Below are positions 18,405 to 26,258 of a DNA stretch of 41,916 bases, one piece after another. The stretch spans positions 1 through 41,916 of the forward strand of contig WQYW01000024.1 in assembly GCA_009781045.1 (NCBI GenBank). Reading direction: 5' to 3'. A program made the position numbers and the translations under genes. How positions within the stretch are numbered: position 1 is the first letter of the stretch; every line of letters begins with the position of its first letter. The stretch is from Alphaproteobacteria bacterium. GTDB taxonomy: Bacteria > Pseudomonadota > Alphaproteobacteria > Rhizobiales > Xanthobacteraceae. The notes beneath the pieces were generated by a model. The model did not search any database, was not told the DNA's origin, and saw nothing but the letters and a program-made list of their open reading frames with translations.

Positions 18405-18632
18405 TGATCACGAACATCCCGCGTCTGGTGCATCGTCCTTTCACTCTGTCACCACCTCACCCGCCTCATACTCCAACTGCGGAGGTCGTCAACGCCCCCA
18501 CGCAACGACACCGTCAGCCGTTGCAGAACGGCCATGGTTCCTTCACGGATTCCCTGCAGGGTTCCTGCGCACACACCCTTGGGAAGAGACGCAAAAACAG
18601 GAGGCGCAGGGTCGGTTTCCAGGCGCGGCAGA

Positions 18633-19274
18633 TCATCTGTCGGCGCACCCCACGCTGCAGGCGTCGACGGCCTGCTGCAGGGCCTCAAGCAGCCTGCCTG
18701 CACGATGCGAACGGTTGCCATAAAGCCGGGCACTGAAGACCGCGAGGATCTCCTTCACGTCCCTGACCAGGTCTTCCTCGAAGTCCTCGCCATCGTCCTG
18801 GTTGAGAATCACGACCTCAACATTCCTGACCTCGCAGACGGCGAACACCAGTTCGGCACCGAGGCGCAGCAGCCGATCCTTGCGCGTGATGACCAGCCGC
18901 CCGACCTGACCGCGGACCAGCCAGCGGATCAGGCGCCGGAGACCAGTCTTGTGGTAGTCGATGCCGGAACTGCGGTCGAGGATGGTCTCGACGGTCCAGC
19001 CCTGTCGAGCGCAATAGGTCTCAAGAAGCAGCCTCTGCCGCTCCAGATCCGCTTTCGGCGCGGCAGCGGAGACACAGCCATAGGCCACCGTGCGGCGGCT
19101 CGCCGGCTTGTCGGCCCGGACCAGCTCGGTGCGGATCCTGGCGAGATCATAGCGCCGGTGCCCACCCACGGTGTGCTCAGCCTGGACGCGCCCGGTCTCC
19201 TCCCAGCGCCGCAGTGTCGCGATCGACACGCCCAACGCTTTCGCAGCCGCGCCTATCCCAAGTAATCTCTCCAT
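18633..19274 (-). CDS. IS607-family TnpA-like serine recombinase
   Basis: 213 residues. N-terminal MerR-type helix-turn-helix (LGIGAAAKALGVSIATLRRW, ~4-25), then a resolvase domain with VSAAAPKADLERQ, LVITRKDRLLRLGAELVF and the C-terminal VFSARLYGNRSHRA, the IS607 TnpA arrangement. Such enzymes transpose IS607 elements through serine recombination. Catalytic serine is kept, but the usual Y-x-R-V-S motif reads YGCVS, so the conserved arginine is cysteine, and the following S-x-x-Q position is also changed. No tnpB is found nearby. It looks like an orphan, possibly inactive transposase gene or a domesticated recombinase. Start MERLL chosen because it begins the HTH; no good ribosome site. Confidence 0.82.
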   Translation of the reverse strand: MERLLGIGAAAKALGVSIATLRRWEETGRVQAEHTVGGHRRYDLARIRTELVRADKPASRRTVAYGCVSAAAPKADLERQRLLLETYCARQGWTVETILDRSSGIDYHKTGLRRLIRWLVRGQVGRLVITRKDRLLRLGAELVFAVCEVRNVEVVILNQDDGEDFEEDLVRDVKEILAVFSARLYGNRSHRAGRLLEALQQAVDACSVGCADR

Positions 19275-19849
19275 GCTATGGCGATTAACAAAGATTTGCT
19301 GATGATTCAAGGAAGCCACAGCTCACCATCCGCGGCATCAGACCATGCGCGTCACGACAGAGATGGTCGTCCCGTAACCCGATCCTGCGCAACCTCAATC
19401 AAGGCGTGGGCCTTGCACCAATTGCCGCGCTGTCGATTGCTGAAATCTGCTGCCGCCTCAAGCGGCGAACCGGAACGGGAGCGCTGGCACCCGCCGACGC
19501 ACGAGTGCGCATCTGCAACATGCGCGCCCCGACTGCGCCACGGTTTCAGGCCCTATGTCAGGGGGAAGCGCAGCTTCCGGCCAGAACCGGCAATTCCGCG
19601 GGAGCCCTGAGCGGCAGGTCGCGGGGGTGCGGGATGTCGCCGGAACACGACGCATGCTTTCAGACCCAACCTCCCACGTGCCCGCCGGCTGCATCGGCAG
19701 GCTCGCTCAGAAAGGCCCCTTCAGACCCGAGGCCCGCAAGTCACAGGAAATGCGTTCCATGCTGGGCCAGGATCGAAGACCCCCCGCACTCTCGAGCCTG
19801 TCCGGTGAAGAAACCGGTCACCCGCGCCTTTCAGGTCAGATGCCACGGG
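19275..19849. other. Intergenic, no recognisable gene
   Basis: No tnpB remnant, tRNA or clear repeat was found between the recombinase and the TPR gene. ORFs are frame shadows. Confidence 0.4.
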
Positions 19850-20479
19850 TCAGATGTTGGGGCCTTCGATTTTCTCACTCAGCCTCCGGACCCGTTCCCG
19901 AACCTTCTCAAGATGCGGGTTGATGGCCAGTGCCTGGCGATAGGCCTCAAGCGCACGTTTCCCGTCGCCGAGGTCCTCCATGATCAGGGCCAGACCGGTC
20001 AGTGCAGCAAAATGGCGGGGCTCGCGGATCAGCACCTGCTCGATGTCGGCCATCGCCCGGCTGTAATCATTCTTCATGTAGGACAGCGTCGCGCGCCGAT
20101 TGAAAGCCTCGGTATAGTCGGGGCGCAGCCGGATGACGGCGTCAAGCAGCTCCATGGCGACGGCGGTGTTCTGAGCGTCCGCGGCAACCTTGGCCCGCGA
20201 CATCAGGAGCGCTGCGGTGTCACTCGGTGTCTGCAGCCAGAGCGCCCAGATCCGGGCCTCCACGCTCCTCGCGGTGGCGTCGTCAGGCGCAGCTTTCAAT
20301 GCAGCGAAGAGAAAATCCAGATTTCGTGCCGAATCAACCTTCGGCAGTTGTTCAGGTGCCTGGGGCAGGATTTTCTCCTTGCCCGGCGCGTCATCCTGTG
20401 CCCACGCAGGAGCCCCCAATGCCGCTGCCGCCAGCAGCGCCACACACGCAATCCGTTTTGAAAGGAACCTCAGCACCAT
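19850..20479 (-). CDS. Exported TPR-repeat protein
   Basis: 209 residues starting MVLRFLSKRIACVALLAAAA, with a signal peptide cleaved after AWA-Q. The mature part has at least three TPR-like helix pairs: AMELLDAVIRLRPDYTEAFN, SRAMADIEQVLIREPRHFAA and KRALEAYRQALAINPHLEKV. TPR proteins act as protein-binding scaffolds; here in the periplasm. The frame is open 114 bp further upstream, but the signal peptide sets the start. It lies just downstream of rpmJ on the same strand, separated by the 24-bp minisatellite. Confidence 0.82.
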   Translation of the reverse strand: MVLRFLSKRIACVALLAAAALGAPAWAQDDAPGKEKILPQAPEQLPKVDSARNLDFLFAALKAAPDDATARSVEARIWALWLQTPSDTAALLMSRAKVAADAQNTAVAMELLDAVIRLRPDYTEAFNRRATLSYMKNDYSRAMADIEQVLIREPRHFAALTGLALIMEDLGDGKRALEAYRQALAINPHLEKVRERVRRLSEKIEGPNI

Positions 20480-20636
20480 GGCAAGATCAGACCCCCCAGG
20501 TTTGCGGAGCCTAATCCAGACGCAGCCGATTGTGAATTGCCCGGTTCCCGAATTGCCCGCAGAACTTCCTGCGGCCCCTGCCGGGGCAGGCACGGCGCAG
20601 GCCTGGCGGTGAGGCTTGAGACCGCTTGATCCGGGA

Positions 20637-20766
20637 GGATCACAATCGCTGACCCCGGGGGGATCAGAATCGCTGACCCCGGGGGGATCAGAATCGCTGA
20701 CCCCGGGGGGATCAGAATCGCTGACCCCGGGGGGATCAGAATCGCTGACCCCGGGGGGATCAGAAT
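20637..20766. repeat. 24-bp tandem repeat (about 5.4 copies)
   Basis: Five complete 24-bp units run head to tail from 20637, 20661, 20685, 20709 and 20733, followed by a 10-base partial unit. Each unit runs from ggatcagaatcgctg to a ccccgggg palindrome. Units two to five are identical; unit one differs by one base (cacaat for cagaat). Being a multiple of three, the array is open in the plus frame (GGSESLTP period), but no gene is implied. It sits between the rpmJ stop and the TPR gene start. Confidence 0.95.
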
Positions 20767-20779
20767 GGGCTTTGAGCCC
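20767..20779 (-). terminator. Short hairpin just after rpmJ
   Basis: gggct-ttg-agccc forms a five-base stem 12 bp downstream of the rpmJ stop on the minus strand. It is short and lacks a strong T run, so it is only a weak terminator candidate. It abuts the tandem repeat. Confidence 0.3.
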
Positions 20780-20791
20780 GAGACAGCTGGA

Positions 20792-20917
20792 TCAGCCCTG
20801 GCGGGCCTTGAAACGGCGCTGCACCTTGTTGATGACGTAAACCCGGCCCTTGCGACGGACCAGGCGATTGGCGCGGTGACGACTGCGCAGCGATTTCAGT
20901 GAATTACGGACCTTCAT
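20792..20917 (-). CDS. rpmJ: 50S ribosomal protein bL36
   Basis: 41-residue basic protein beginning [20 protein letters not shown] and ending [10 protein letters not shown]. This is the alphaproteobacterial form of bL36 lacking the zinc-ligand cysteines (C-minus type). The ORF extends 32 codons upstream, but the family length and sequence place the start at 20917, with an AGGAT ribosome site about nine bases before it. It forms part of the large subunit. It stands alone rather than in the spc operon, which is usual for this paralogue type. A strong promoter lies upstream at 21032-21060. Confidence 0.95.
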   Translation of the reverse strand: MKVRNSLKSLRSRHRANRLVRRKGRVYVINKVQRRFKARQG

Positions 20918-21031
20918 GGAGACAATCCTGAACCTTCGAAAGGCCGCATGCGGCACTCCCGTTTGGGCGGGCGAGTATTTCTGGAAACGACGCTTATCCC
21001 GCTGGCGGTCCACCCACCCCGGGTCGGGCGG

Positions 21032-21060
21032 TTCTTAGCCACAGCACGGCCTGATGTCAA
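21032..21060 (-). promoter_or_regulatory. Sigma-70-type promoter for rpmJ
   Basis: On the minus strand TTGACA (21060-21055) and TAAGAA (21037-21032) are separated by exactly 17 bases. This is the best consensus match seen in the window and it points at rpmJ. The transcript would have a leader of roughly 105-110 bases. Confidence 0.6.
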
Positions 21061-21226
21061 TCCGGCGCTGAGCCTCGCAGGAGCCTTCCAGGCGCCTCAA
21101 AGCCGCGCAGCCTTGTGCCGATCAGGCAGCCATGCCACGGATCTTTCCCGCCACGCCGCTGGTTTGCCAGCATTCAGGGCCCATCAGAATGCGCCTGCTG
21201 CCCCGTCCAGCCAACTGTCAGCCGTC

Positions 21227-21703
21227 ATGAGCCTTGAATCCGTTCGCGCCTTTTTCCTCGAAAAGGCCCCCGAAATCGCCATCCTCGAAGCCGAGCTGAG
21301 TTCGGCGACCGTGGCACAGGCCGCCATCGCCTTCGACGTCGAACCTGGGCGGATTGCCAAAACTCTTTCGCTCCGTATCGGGACGCGTGTGGTCCTCCTG
21401 GTCACCAGCGGCACCTCGCGCATCGACAACAAAAAGGCAAAAGCCTGTTTCGGCGCCCGGCCGCGAATGCTCGCCACCGAGGAGGTCGCCGCCATCACCG
21501 GCCATGAACTCGGCGGCGTCTGCCCCTTCGGCCTCAAGACGCCACTGCCGATCTATTGTGATCTGTCCCTGCGGGCCTTCGACGAGGTCCTGCCCGCCGC
21601 GGGCTCACGCACCACCTCGGTACGCATCACGCCGGATCGCCTGGCCGAACTGGTCGGCGCCCAGTGGGTCGATGTCTGCGCGGCATCCGATCCTCCCGAA
21701 TGA
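21227..21703 (+). CDS. YbaK/ProX-type aminoacyl-tRNA deacylase domain protein
   Basis: 158 residues starting MSLESVRAFFLEKAPEIAIL. The YbaK/EbsC fold is recognisable: SSATVAQAAIAFDVEPGRIAKTLSL, then the conserved lysine segment SRIDNKKAKACFG, then GHELGGVCPFGLK, the family's glycine-rich loop. These proteins hydrolyse mischarged tRNAs (for example Cys-tRNA-Pro or Ala-tRNA-Pro) in the cytoplasm; substrate cannot be told from sequence. The frame is open for 93 codons upstream with shadow composition, so the start is at 21227. It is divergent from rpmJ. Confidence 0.88.
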   Translation: MSLESVRAFFLEKAPEIAILEAELSSATVAQAAIAFDVEPGRIAKTLSLRIGTRVVLLVTSGTSRIDNKKAKACFGARPRMLATEEVAAITGHELGGVCPFGLKTPLPIYCDLSLRAFDEVLPAAGSRTTSVRITPDRLAELVGAQWVDVCAASDPPE

Positions 21704-21985
21704 TCCCTGATCGCTGAGGGAACACACCCCGGCCTGTCAGTTCCCCTGCGCACCCGAGGGCGCGTTCGAAATTGCGGTCTGGAACCTGGCGGGTCTGACT
21801 CAATTTCGTCACGAAGCAGCGCGATTCTTCACCATGATGTCGGGAATGCTCGAAATCTCAGGCCGGAGGCGGCGCTGTCGGTCGTTTCGGGCAAGGGACG
21901 GTGGGAGGAAACAATGCAGGCTGTGTATGGTGATCTCACCCGAGGCGGGCGATGTACTCCCCCGCGACACACAAGGCTTGTTCCC

Positions 21986-22225
21986 ATGGTTCCAGGCAAA
22001 CCGGCTCAACGCAAAGCGTCAAAAGCCGACGACAGCCCGCCGCGCTACTTCGTCTGGGTGCGCGGTCTGGTCGGGCCGGAGCCACAGAAATGGGCCGCGC
22101 TTGATTTCGGGGTCGATGACTGGAAACGTGAGCAGGTGCTGGCCTGTCGTGAGCTTCCTGAGCAGGAACGGCATCATTCGCTGGCAATGCTGGCACGGCT
22201 CTACCCCGCTCCGCCGTACAGCTGA
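21986..22225 (+). CDS. Small hypothetical protein
   Basis: 79 residues starting MVPGKPAQRKASKADDSPPR, then YFVWVRGLVGPEPQKWAALD and a C-terminal helix rich in Leu and Arg. The frame could start further upstream (21914), but a ribosome-like AAGG lies about nine bases before 21986. Soluble, unrecognised. It converges with the small gene at 22235, with only nine bases between their stops. Confidence 0.5.
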   Translation: MVPGKPAQRKASKADDSPPRYFVWVRGLVGPEPQKWAALDFGVDDWKREQVLACRELPEQERHHSLAMLARLYPAPPYS

Positions 22226-22234
22226 AAAAGCCAT

Positions 22235-22483
22235 TCAGAACTCGCCTGCGAGATCGTAGGCTTCCTGGATCTCAAACACGACTTCCGATGCTTCCCATAC
22301 CGCACCGGCCTCGTCCGCCTGAAGACAGACCGTCCAGTTGTTGCCCCGCAGGGTGCGCGGCACACTGATGATGTCAAAACGGACGTCGCGACACAGCGGG
22401 TGGCGGGCGAGCGCCTCCTCGACACGGACCCGGATTTCATCGATCGTGGCCAGCATCTTGCCGTTGAGATAATCGAAATCCAT
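22235..22483 (-). CDS. Small hypothetical protein
   Basis: 82 residues starting MDFDYLNGKMLATIDEIRVR, with GNNWTVCLQADEAGAVWEAS and an acidic C-terminus (EIQEAYDLAGEF). A GAGGGGG ribosome site lies about seven bases before the ATG, and amino-acid composition is protein-like, which supports a real gene. No family recognised. Convergent with the gene at 21986. Confidence 0.6.
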   Translation of the reverse strand: MDFDYLNGKMLATIDEIRVRVEEALARHPLCRDVRFDIISVPRTLRGNNWTVCLQADEAGAVWEASEVVFEIQEAYDLAGEF

Positions 22484-22696
22484 CGCTGCCCCCTCTGTCC
22501 CGACCCAGACAGGACGTCTTGGCAGTGATGCGGTTAACGGCTGGTTACAGATCAGAGGCGGAAATGCGGTTTAATTCCACCCCTGGCGAGGGGAGCCGCA
22601 CACCCGCCCGATGCAAATCAGTCCGCACGCCCCCCGAAAGCCCAAGAGCCCATTCCCCGGAGCCCGGAGATCCAGGCCCTTCCCAAGGTCCTGTGC

Positions 22697-23206
22697 CTAT
22701 TGGCACAGCGCCCGGGTGACGTAGGTATCGGTACGGCAATCGTCCGGCTTGCGCTGCCGACCTGGAATAAAAACCTTGGGCGAGCACTTTTCCGTGGCGT
22801 CGGTATTCAGGCTGTTGCCTTCCTTGTGGCCTTTGCTCTGGCAGAGCTGGTTGGCAGCCAGTTTGCAGTCCGGCGCCCCCCCTGCCGAGACCGGGCAGGC
22901 CACCCGCCCTGTCTCCATTATTGCGGGCGTGGCCAGCCGCGACAGGCTCTCGCCCACCTCCCCGGTAGTGCCGGGCGGCGGCAGAAGGGACGGCAGCTTG
23001 TTGAACAGCTTGCCCACGTCGCCGAACAATCCCGGCTTTTCCTCTGGCGGCGGCGCCGACGGCGGGCTCCCCTGAGCCCCCTGGGGCGGCTGCCCCTGTG
23101 GTTGCGGCGGAGCGCTCACCTGCGCCCACACTGCCATGGTGCCAAACAGCGTCACCAGCGCAACGCCAACAAAGAGTCCTGCCACGGAGGTACCGGATCG
23201 AGCCAT
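22697..23206 (-). CDS. Exported Pro-rich, Cys-containing protein
   Basis: 169 residues starting MARSGTSVAGLFVGVALVTL, with a signal peptide cleaved after VWA-Q. A Pro/Gln-rich linker (~30-60) is followed by a segment with six cysteines (RVACPVSAGGAPDCKLAANQLC, then KCSPKVF, DDCRTDTY, RALCQ) that probably form disulfides in the periplasm. An AGGTGA ribosome site precedes the ATG at 23206; the frame is open 48 bp further. The pattern is of a periplasmic cysteine-rich protein, but no family can be named. Confidence 0.72.
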   Translation of the reverse strand: MARSGTSVAGLFVGVALVTLFGTMAVWAQVSAPPQPQGQPPQGAQGSPPSAPPPEEKPGLFGDVGKLFNKLPSLLPPPGTTGEVGESLSRLATPAIMETGRVACPVSAGGAPDCKLAANQLCQSKGHKEGNSLNTDATEKCSPKVFIPGRQRKPDDCRTDTYVTRALCQ

Positions 23207-24143
23207 AATCACCTGTTCGGATTGCAAACCATCTGCATTTACTGCCCTTGGCACTATATATCCGCCAACCGGCTGGAGGACAACTCAAGGCGCCACCATC
23301 GGCCACCATCTCCAATGACCGGCAGTCTGCTACGCATCTGACCCCATTTCTGCCTCTCAATCACGACTTTTTCCCGGGCTTGGCGGGGCGACATCGTGAC
23401 GTTTGCAGGGCGCCCCGCACGCATCCGCATGCCATTGAATTATCGGGCTCTTCCCATGAACGCCGGAGCCCTGGAACCGTGCGCCACCATACGCTCGCGA
23501 CCATGCCTCGGGTTGGGGAGAAGGCGACGCCCGCATCTTGCTGCGCAGATTGGCGCCGGGTACCTGGCGAAATCATGTGGTTGTTCTTCGAGGGGTCGCT
23601 CGCCTGCGACCCAGTCGGCGCCGCACGCCCTGCCCTCCAGCATCTGAAGCCCGTGACCGGCCTATCCCGCTGACGTAACGGGCATACGGCTTGCCCGGTT
23701 TTCTCAATCCCCTGCTGGCCCTGCCGGCGGATTGCCGACGCCGACGAAGGCGCGGCCGGCACACCCTCGACGTCCTGTTGCTCCGCTCAGCAACGGCGAT
23801 CCCGATGCCACCGCGCCAGCCTCCATCGGGCCATTACCCGTTACCGAACGCCGAACCCCGAAGCGGCAGGGCAGGAAGGGATCGGGCTTGCCAGCCCTCC
23901 CATCACCGAGAACCGAGGGCTCACGGATGCCGAGGATGAAGGCACTCCCGGAACCCATCTGTGGCCACCAGACCAGGACACCGATTGTCGGCGCCACCCG
24001 ATACCCCATGCCCCGCTGCTCGATGAAGTCGGATGCCGTGGGGGGAGGGGCGAGCCACCCGCGTCCGCGCCCTCCCGCCGTTGCGCGATCCCCGGTCTGT
24101 GGTCTGTCCCTACCCCGCTTATGGATGAAGCACGATGCATTAT
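23207..24143. other. 0.94-kb intergenic stretch without a supported gene
   Basis: The longest ORF (23704-24147 minus, 147 aa) has biased composition and no motif, so it is not called. At 23277-23288 the word gaggacaactca recurs exactly as in the DUF2076 ribosome site at the window start, with similar following bases. This is probably chance or a tiny remnant. Confidence 0.4.
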
Positions 24144-24551
24144 TCATTCATGCGTTTTGCAGCAATTCGGATCCGCGACGATGGCGCGGATCCTGTCGAT
24201 GTAGCGCTTGCCATTGCTCCACTTGAACCGCCCTGCGAACGCTTCATCCAGACAGTCCTGAAACCTGGCGTGGAAGTCGTCCAACTCGCGCAACAATTTT
24301 TCCCTGTCCGCCTGCTGAAAGGCTCTCCGTGCAGATGCAACCGACAGCGGAGACGGTTCTCCGTCGCCTGCCAAGACCTCCGCCAATTTCGGAAAATACT
24401 TCTCGTTGTTCTTCCTGATCGTCTCTTCGTCATACCACTGCCAGCGATCGGGATGCGTCACGATGCCACGAACCATGTCGAAGAATTCGGCAACGGTTTG
24501 CTCTCCGTAATCGCCCGGCACGAACTCATTCCCAAATTTTCGCCCCGGCAC
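24144..24551 (-). CDS. Hypothetical soluble protein of the accessory islet
   Basis: About 135 residues if it starts at a GTG (24551): VPGRKFGNEFVPGDYGEQTV. The body is rich in Trp, Arg and Glu and strongly helical: FFDMVRGIVTHPDRWQWYDE, EETIRKNNEKYFPKLAEVLA, ARRAFQQADREKLLRELDDF, and the end GKRYIDRIRAIVADPNCCKT. A TATAAT-like box (24573-24578) and an AGGAG (24565-24569) lie just upstream. No ATG fits the frame. The ORF stays open far upstream (to 25349) through the folK and toxin remnants, but only this part has protein-like composition. No domain recognised. Confidence 0.55.
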   Translation of the reverse strand: MPGRKFGNEFVPGDYGEQTVAEFFDMVRGIVTHPDRWQWYDEETIRKNNEKYFPKLAEVLAGDGEPSPLSVASARRAFQQADREKLLRELDDFHARFQDCLDEAFAGRFKWSNGKRYIDRIRAIVADPNCCKTHE

Positions 24552-24698
24552 AGATGATCGCCCGCTCCTGCGATTATACCACCCCTCCCTGGGGGACGAC
24601 AGCCAGCCCCGCTTCGTCAATGCCTGGAAGAAACTCCCGCCAGATCCGGGTATGGCGGTGCCCCCGGGACCCGGTTTCATCCAGGGGAGTCGGTGGGG

Positions 24699-25020
24699 AA
24701 CTGTATCGAGATCAAGACAGTACTGGCGCCACGCCCGCTGCTGGCACAGCTGCACCGGATCGAGGACAGCCACGGCAGGGAAAGCGATCCCTCCCGATGC
24801 TGGGGGCCGCGTTCGCTTGATCTCGATCTCCTCACCCTGTGATGACCTTGAGGAGACGGATCTGACTCTGCCCCATCCCCGTCTGTTCGAGCACGCCTTT
24901 GTCCTGGTGCCGCTCGCCGACATCGCCCCCGACCGCGTCATCGCCGGCCGCCCGATCAAGGCGGCGCTTTCCGCAATGTCCCGACAGGACATTGAAATTC
25001 TGCCTGATCTCTGCGACTGA
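24699..25020 (+). pseudogene. folK: folK fragment (dihydropterin pyrophosphokinase), truncated and frameshifted
   Basis: Two frames give the C-terminal two thirds of HPPK, which makes the folate precursor 6-hydroxymethyl-dihydropterin diphosphate. The first reads NCIEIKTVLAPRPLLAQLHR and IEDSHGRESDPSRCWGPRSL, then DLDLLTL before a stop at 24840. The second, shifted by one base, continues DDLEETDLTLPHPRLFEHAF then VLVPLADIAPDRVIAG to 25020. The R-W-x-PR-LDLDLL and LPHPRxxxRAFVLxPLxxIAP motifs are diagnostic. The first ~50 residues, including the N-terminal substrate-binding strand, are missing. It is therefore a dead 3' fragment; a functional folK must be elsewhere. Confidence 0.85.
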
Positions 25021-25054
25021 CGGCCCTCCACAGCCATCTCAGATATTTCCACGG

Positions 25055-25465
25055 TCAGTCGTAGCGGGTGACCTTTGTGGTTCGAGCACTTCTGACGGCA
25101 TTCGTGAATTCCTCCAACGCCAGCTTGTGAAAGGCTTCGCTGAATTGACCGATCCGGCTGGGTCAAAATAGTAGGATGACTCAAGAATGTCGTGGTTGTA
25201 TTCGTCCAGTATGATCCACAGAGGCATGTCGTCGAGGCCAGCACGACGGCGTTCAATTTGCGGAATTTCGATCGCCAGACGTTCTGTATCAGGCGGAACC
25301 GAAGTGATCGGCAAAATGAACAGATTGGTGTCCCCACGCCGATCGACAATGGCGACGATCAAGGCTGACTGGCCTGGGTTTGCGACCCTCAGTTTCGCCT
25401 GCTTCGTCTTGCCAACTCCAAAGATAATCGTAGCGCCATGTCGCGCCTGATAGAGAGTTAGACAT
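25055..25465 (-). pseudogene. PemK/MazF-like toxin gene with two compensating frameshifts
   Basis: Starts at 25465, its ATG overlapping the antitoxin's last eight bases, and ends at 25055. Frame A gives MSNSLSGATWRYDYLWSWQD then EAGETEGRKPRPVSL. A one-base shift then continues in frame B: IVAIVDRRGDTNLFILPITS, then VPPDTERLAIEIPQIERRRAG and LDDMPLWIILDEYNHDI, to about GS. A second shift returns to frame A: GQFSEAFHKLALEEFTNAVR and SARTTKVTRYD-stop. The EAG-x-EGRK-RP start, LPITxxPP, and AIEIP segments match alphaproteobacterial PemK-like toxins. As sequenced it would yield a truncated product. The reconstruction is seen directly; inactivity is inferred. Confidence 0.75.
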
Positions 25466-25724
25466 GGCCGTTGCCGTTTCCGTCGCCGCTGTTGCGCCTC
25501 ATCTCCCTTTGGGCCTGCTCCAGCAGCGCAAGGTGCTCAGCTGGCGCTTCAGCCACAGTGTAACAACGGCGCGGATCTTTGGGAAATTTGCGTTCGAAGG
25601 TCTGGACGTCCATCAGAATGTAGCGGGTTTTGCCGTGACGGGTAATGGCGACCGCCTCACGGTCCGCCGCAGCAAGGACATCGCCGAGGTTTTGCTTCAG
25701 TTCAGTGGAGGCGAATGATTTCAT
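25458..25724 (-). CDS. Phd/YefM-type antitoxin
   Basis: 88 residues starting MKSFASTELKQNLGDVLAAA, then DREAVAITRHGKTRYILMDV and QTFERKF. This is the Phd/YefM N-terminal DNA-binding fold, which represses its own operon and whose C-terminus (here PAEHLALLEQAQREMRRNSG) neutralises the toxin. A GAGGGAG ribosome site lies about eight bases before the ATG. The stop overlaps the toxin start, the usual antitoxin-first order. Iterated 7-base repeats upstream (25741-25793) are probable operators. The antitoxin looks intact while its toxin is frameshifted. Confidence 0.85.
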   Translation of the reverse strand: MKSFASTELKQNLGDVLAAADREAVAITRHGKTRYILMDVQTFERKFPKDPRRCYTVAEAPAEHLALLEQAQREMRRNSGDGNGNGHV

Positions 25725-25740
25725 TGAGATAGCTCCCTCA

Positions 25741-25793
25741 AGACAAAAGGTCTCAATTGGACAAAATGCCCAAATTAGACAAACCAGACAATA
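25741..25793. promoter_or_regulatory. Phased RGACAAA repeats, probable antitoxin operator
   Basis: The word agacaaa/ggacaaa/agacaaa starts at 25741, 25759 and 25777, exactly 18 bp apart. A fourth, agacaat, starts at 25786, nine bases later. They lie 17-69 bp upstream of the antitoxin ATG, between its ribosome site and the presumed promoter. Multiple phased direct repeats at this place fit cooperative autorepression by the antitoxin. The spacing is seen; the function is inferred. Confidence 0.55.
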
Positions 25794-26258
25794 GTCCTTT
25801 TCGCTGGTACCCAGCAAGTCTCTCTTCGTCCGCTTCGCGCACTGTACGAAACGAGGCCGCAAACCGGTTGCCGATTGTGGCGTTTTGATGCCAAAGCCAT
25901 TGGAACCTGACTCCGCATAGTCCTCGTTTCGCAAGTGGTCATCTGAATTTCCCTCACCTCGATCCTGTCCGTCATTCCGCGACGAATTTGAGAGACGGTC
26001 TGTGAAACGGAACTGCCGTGCGGACGGCTTTCTGCATTTCTGCACCCGATCGATGATCGATGGGACAACAGCTGTCACAGAGTTCCGTCCCGCGCACGAC
26101 GCAGCGAGTACCGCCTGATCGCAGGCCGCTTTCACAAACCGCCGGGGAACGGGAACCACCCTGACTGACTGGCATCACCGAAAAATTGAAAATTGTCTAT
26201 TGTCCGTCAGCGCTGAGGGCGGGGGTCCCCTCTGCCTTCCTGGCCCACAAGCCACACA
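25794..26258. other. Intergenic upstream of the toxin-antitoxin operon
   Basis: Only frame-shadow ORFs. The antitoxin frame stays open through this region to 26159, but without Phd homology. No repeat or RNA recognised. Confidence 0.4.

Noticed and set aside
18360..19849. tnpB partner gene of the IS607-like recombinase
   Set aside because: Neither strand shows TnpB zinc-finger or RuvC-type motifs around the recombinase.
20637..20766. CRISPR array
   Set aside because: The units are contiguous without spacers, so it is a minisatellite and not a CRISPR.
20616..20840. Plus-strand ORF across the 24-bp repeats (GGSESLTP repeats)
   Set aside because: Open only because the unit is a multiple of three; it overlaps rpmJ antisense and has no ribosome site.
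23277..23300. Second copy of the DUF2076 translation-initiation region
   Set aside because: Only about 20 bases match the window start and no coding sequence follows; could be chance.
23704..24147. 147-codon minus-strand ORF
   Set aside because: Some stretches look protein-like, but there is no recognisable domain and no ribosome site; too weak to call.
24552..25349. N-terminal part of the 401-codon minus ORF leading into the islet gene
   Set aside because: It runs antisense through the folK fragment and out of frame through the toxin remnant. Its composition is shadow-like and only the last 135 codons look real.
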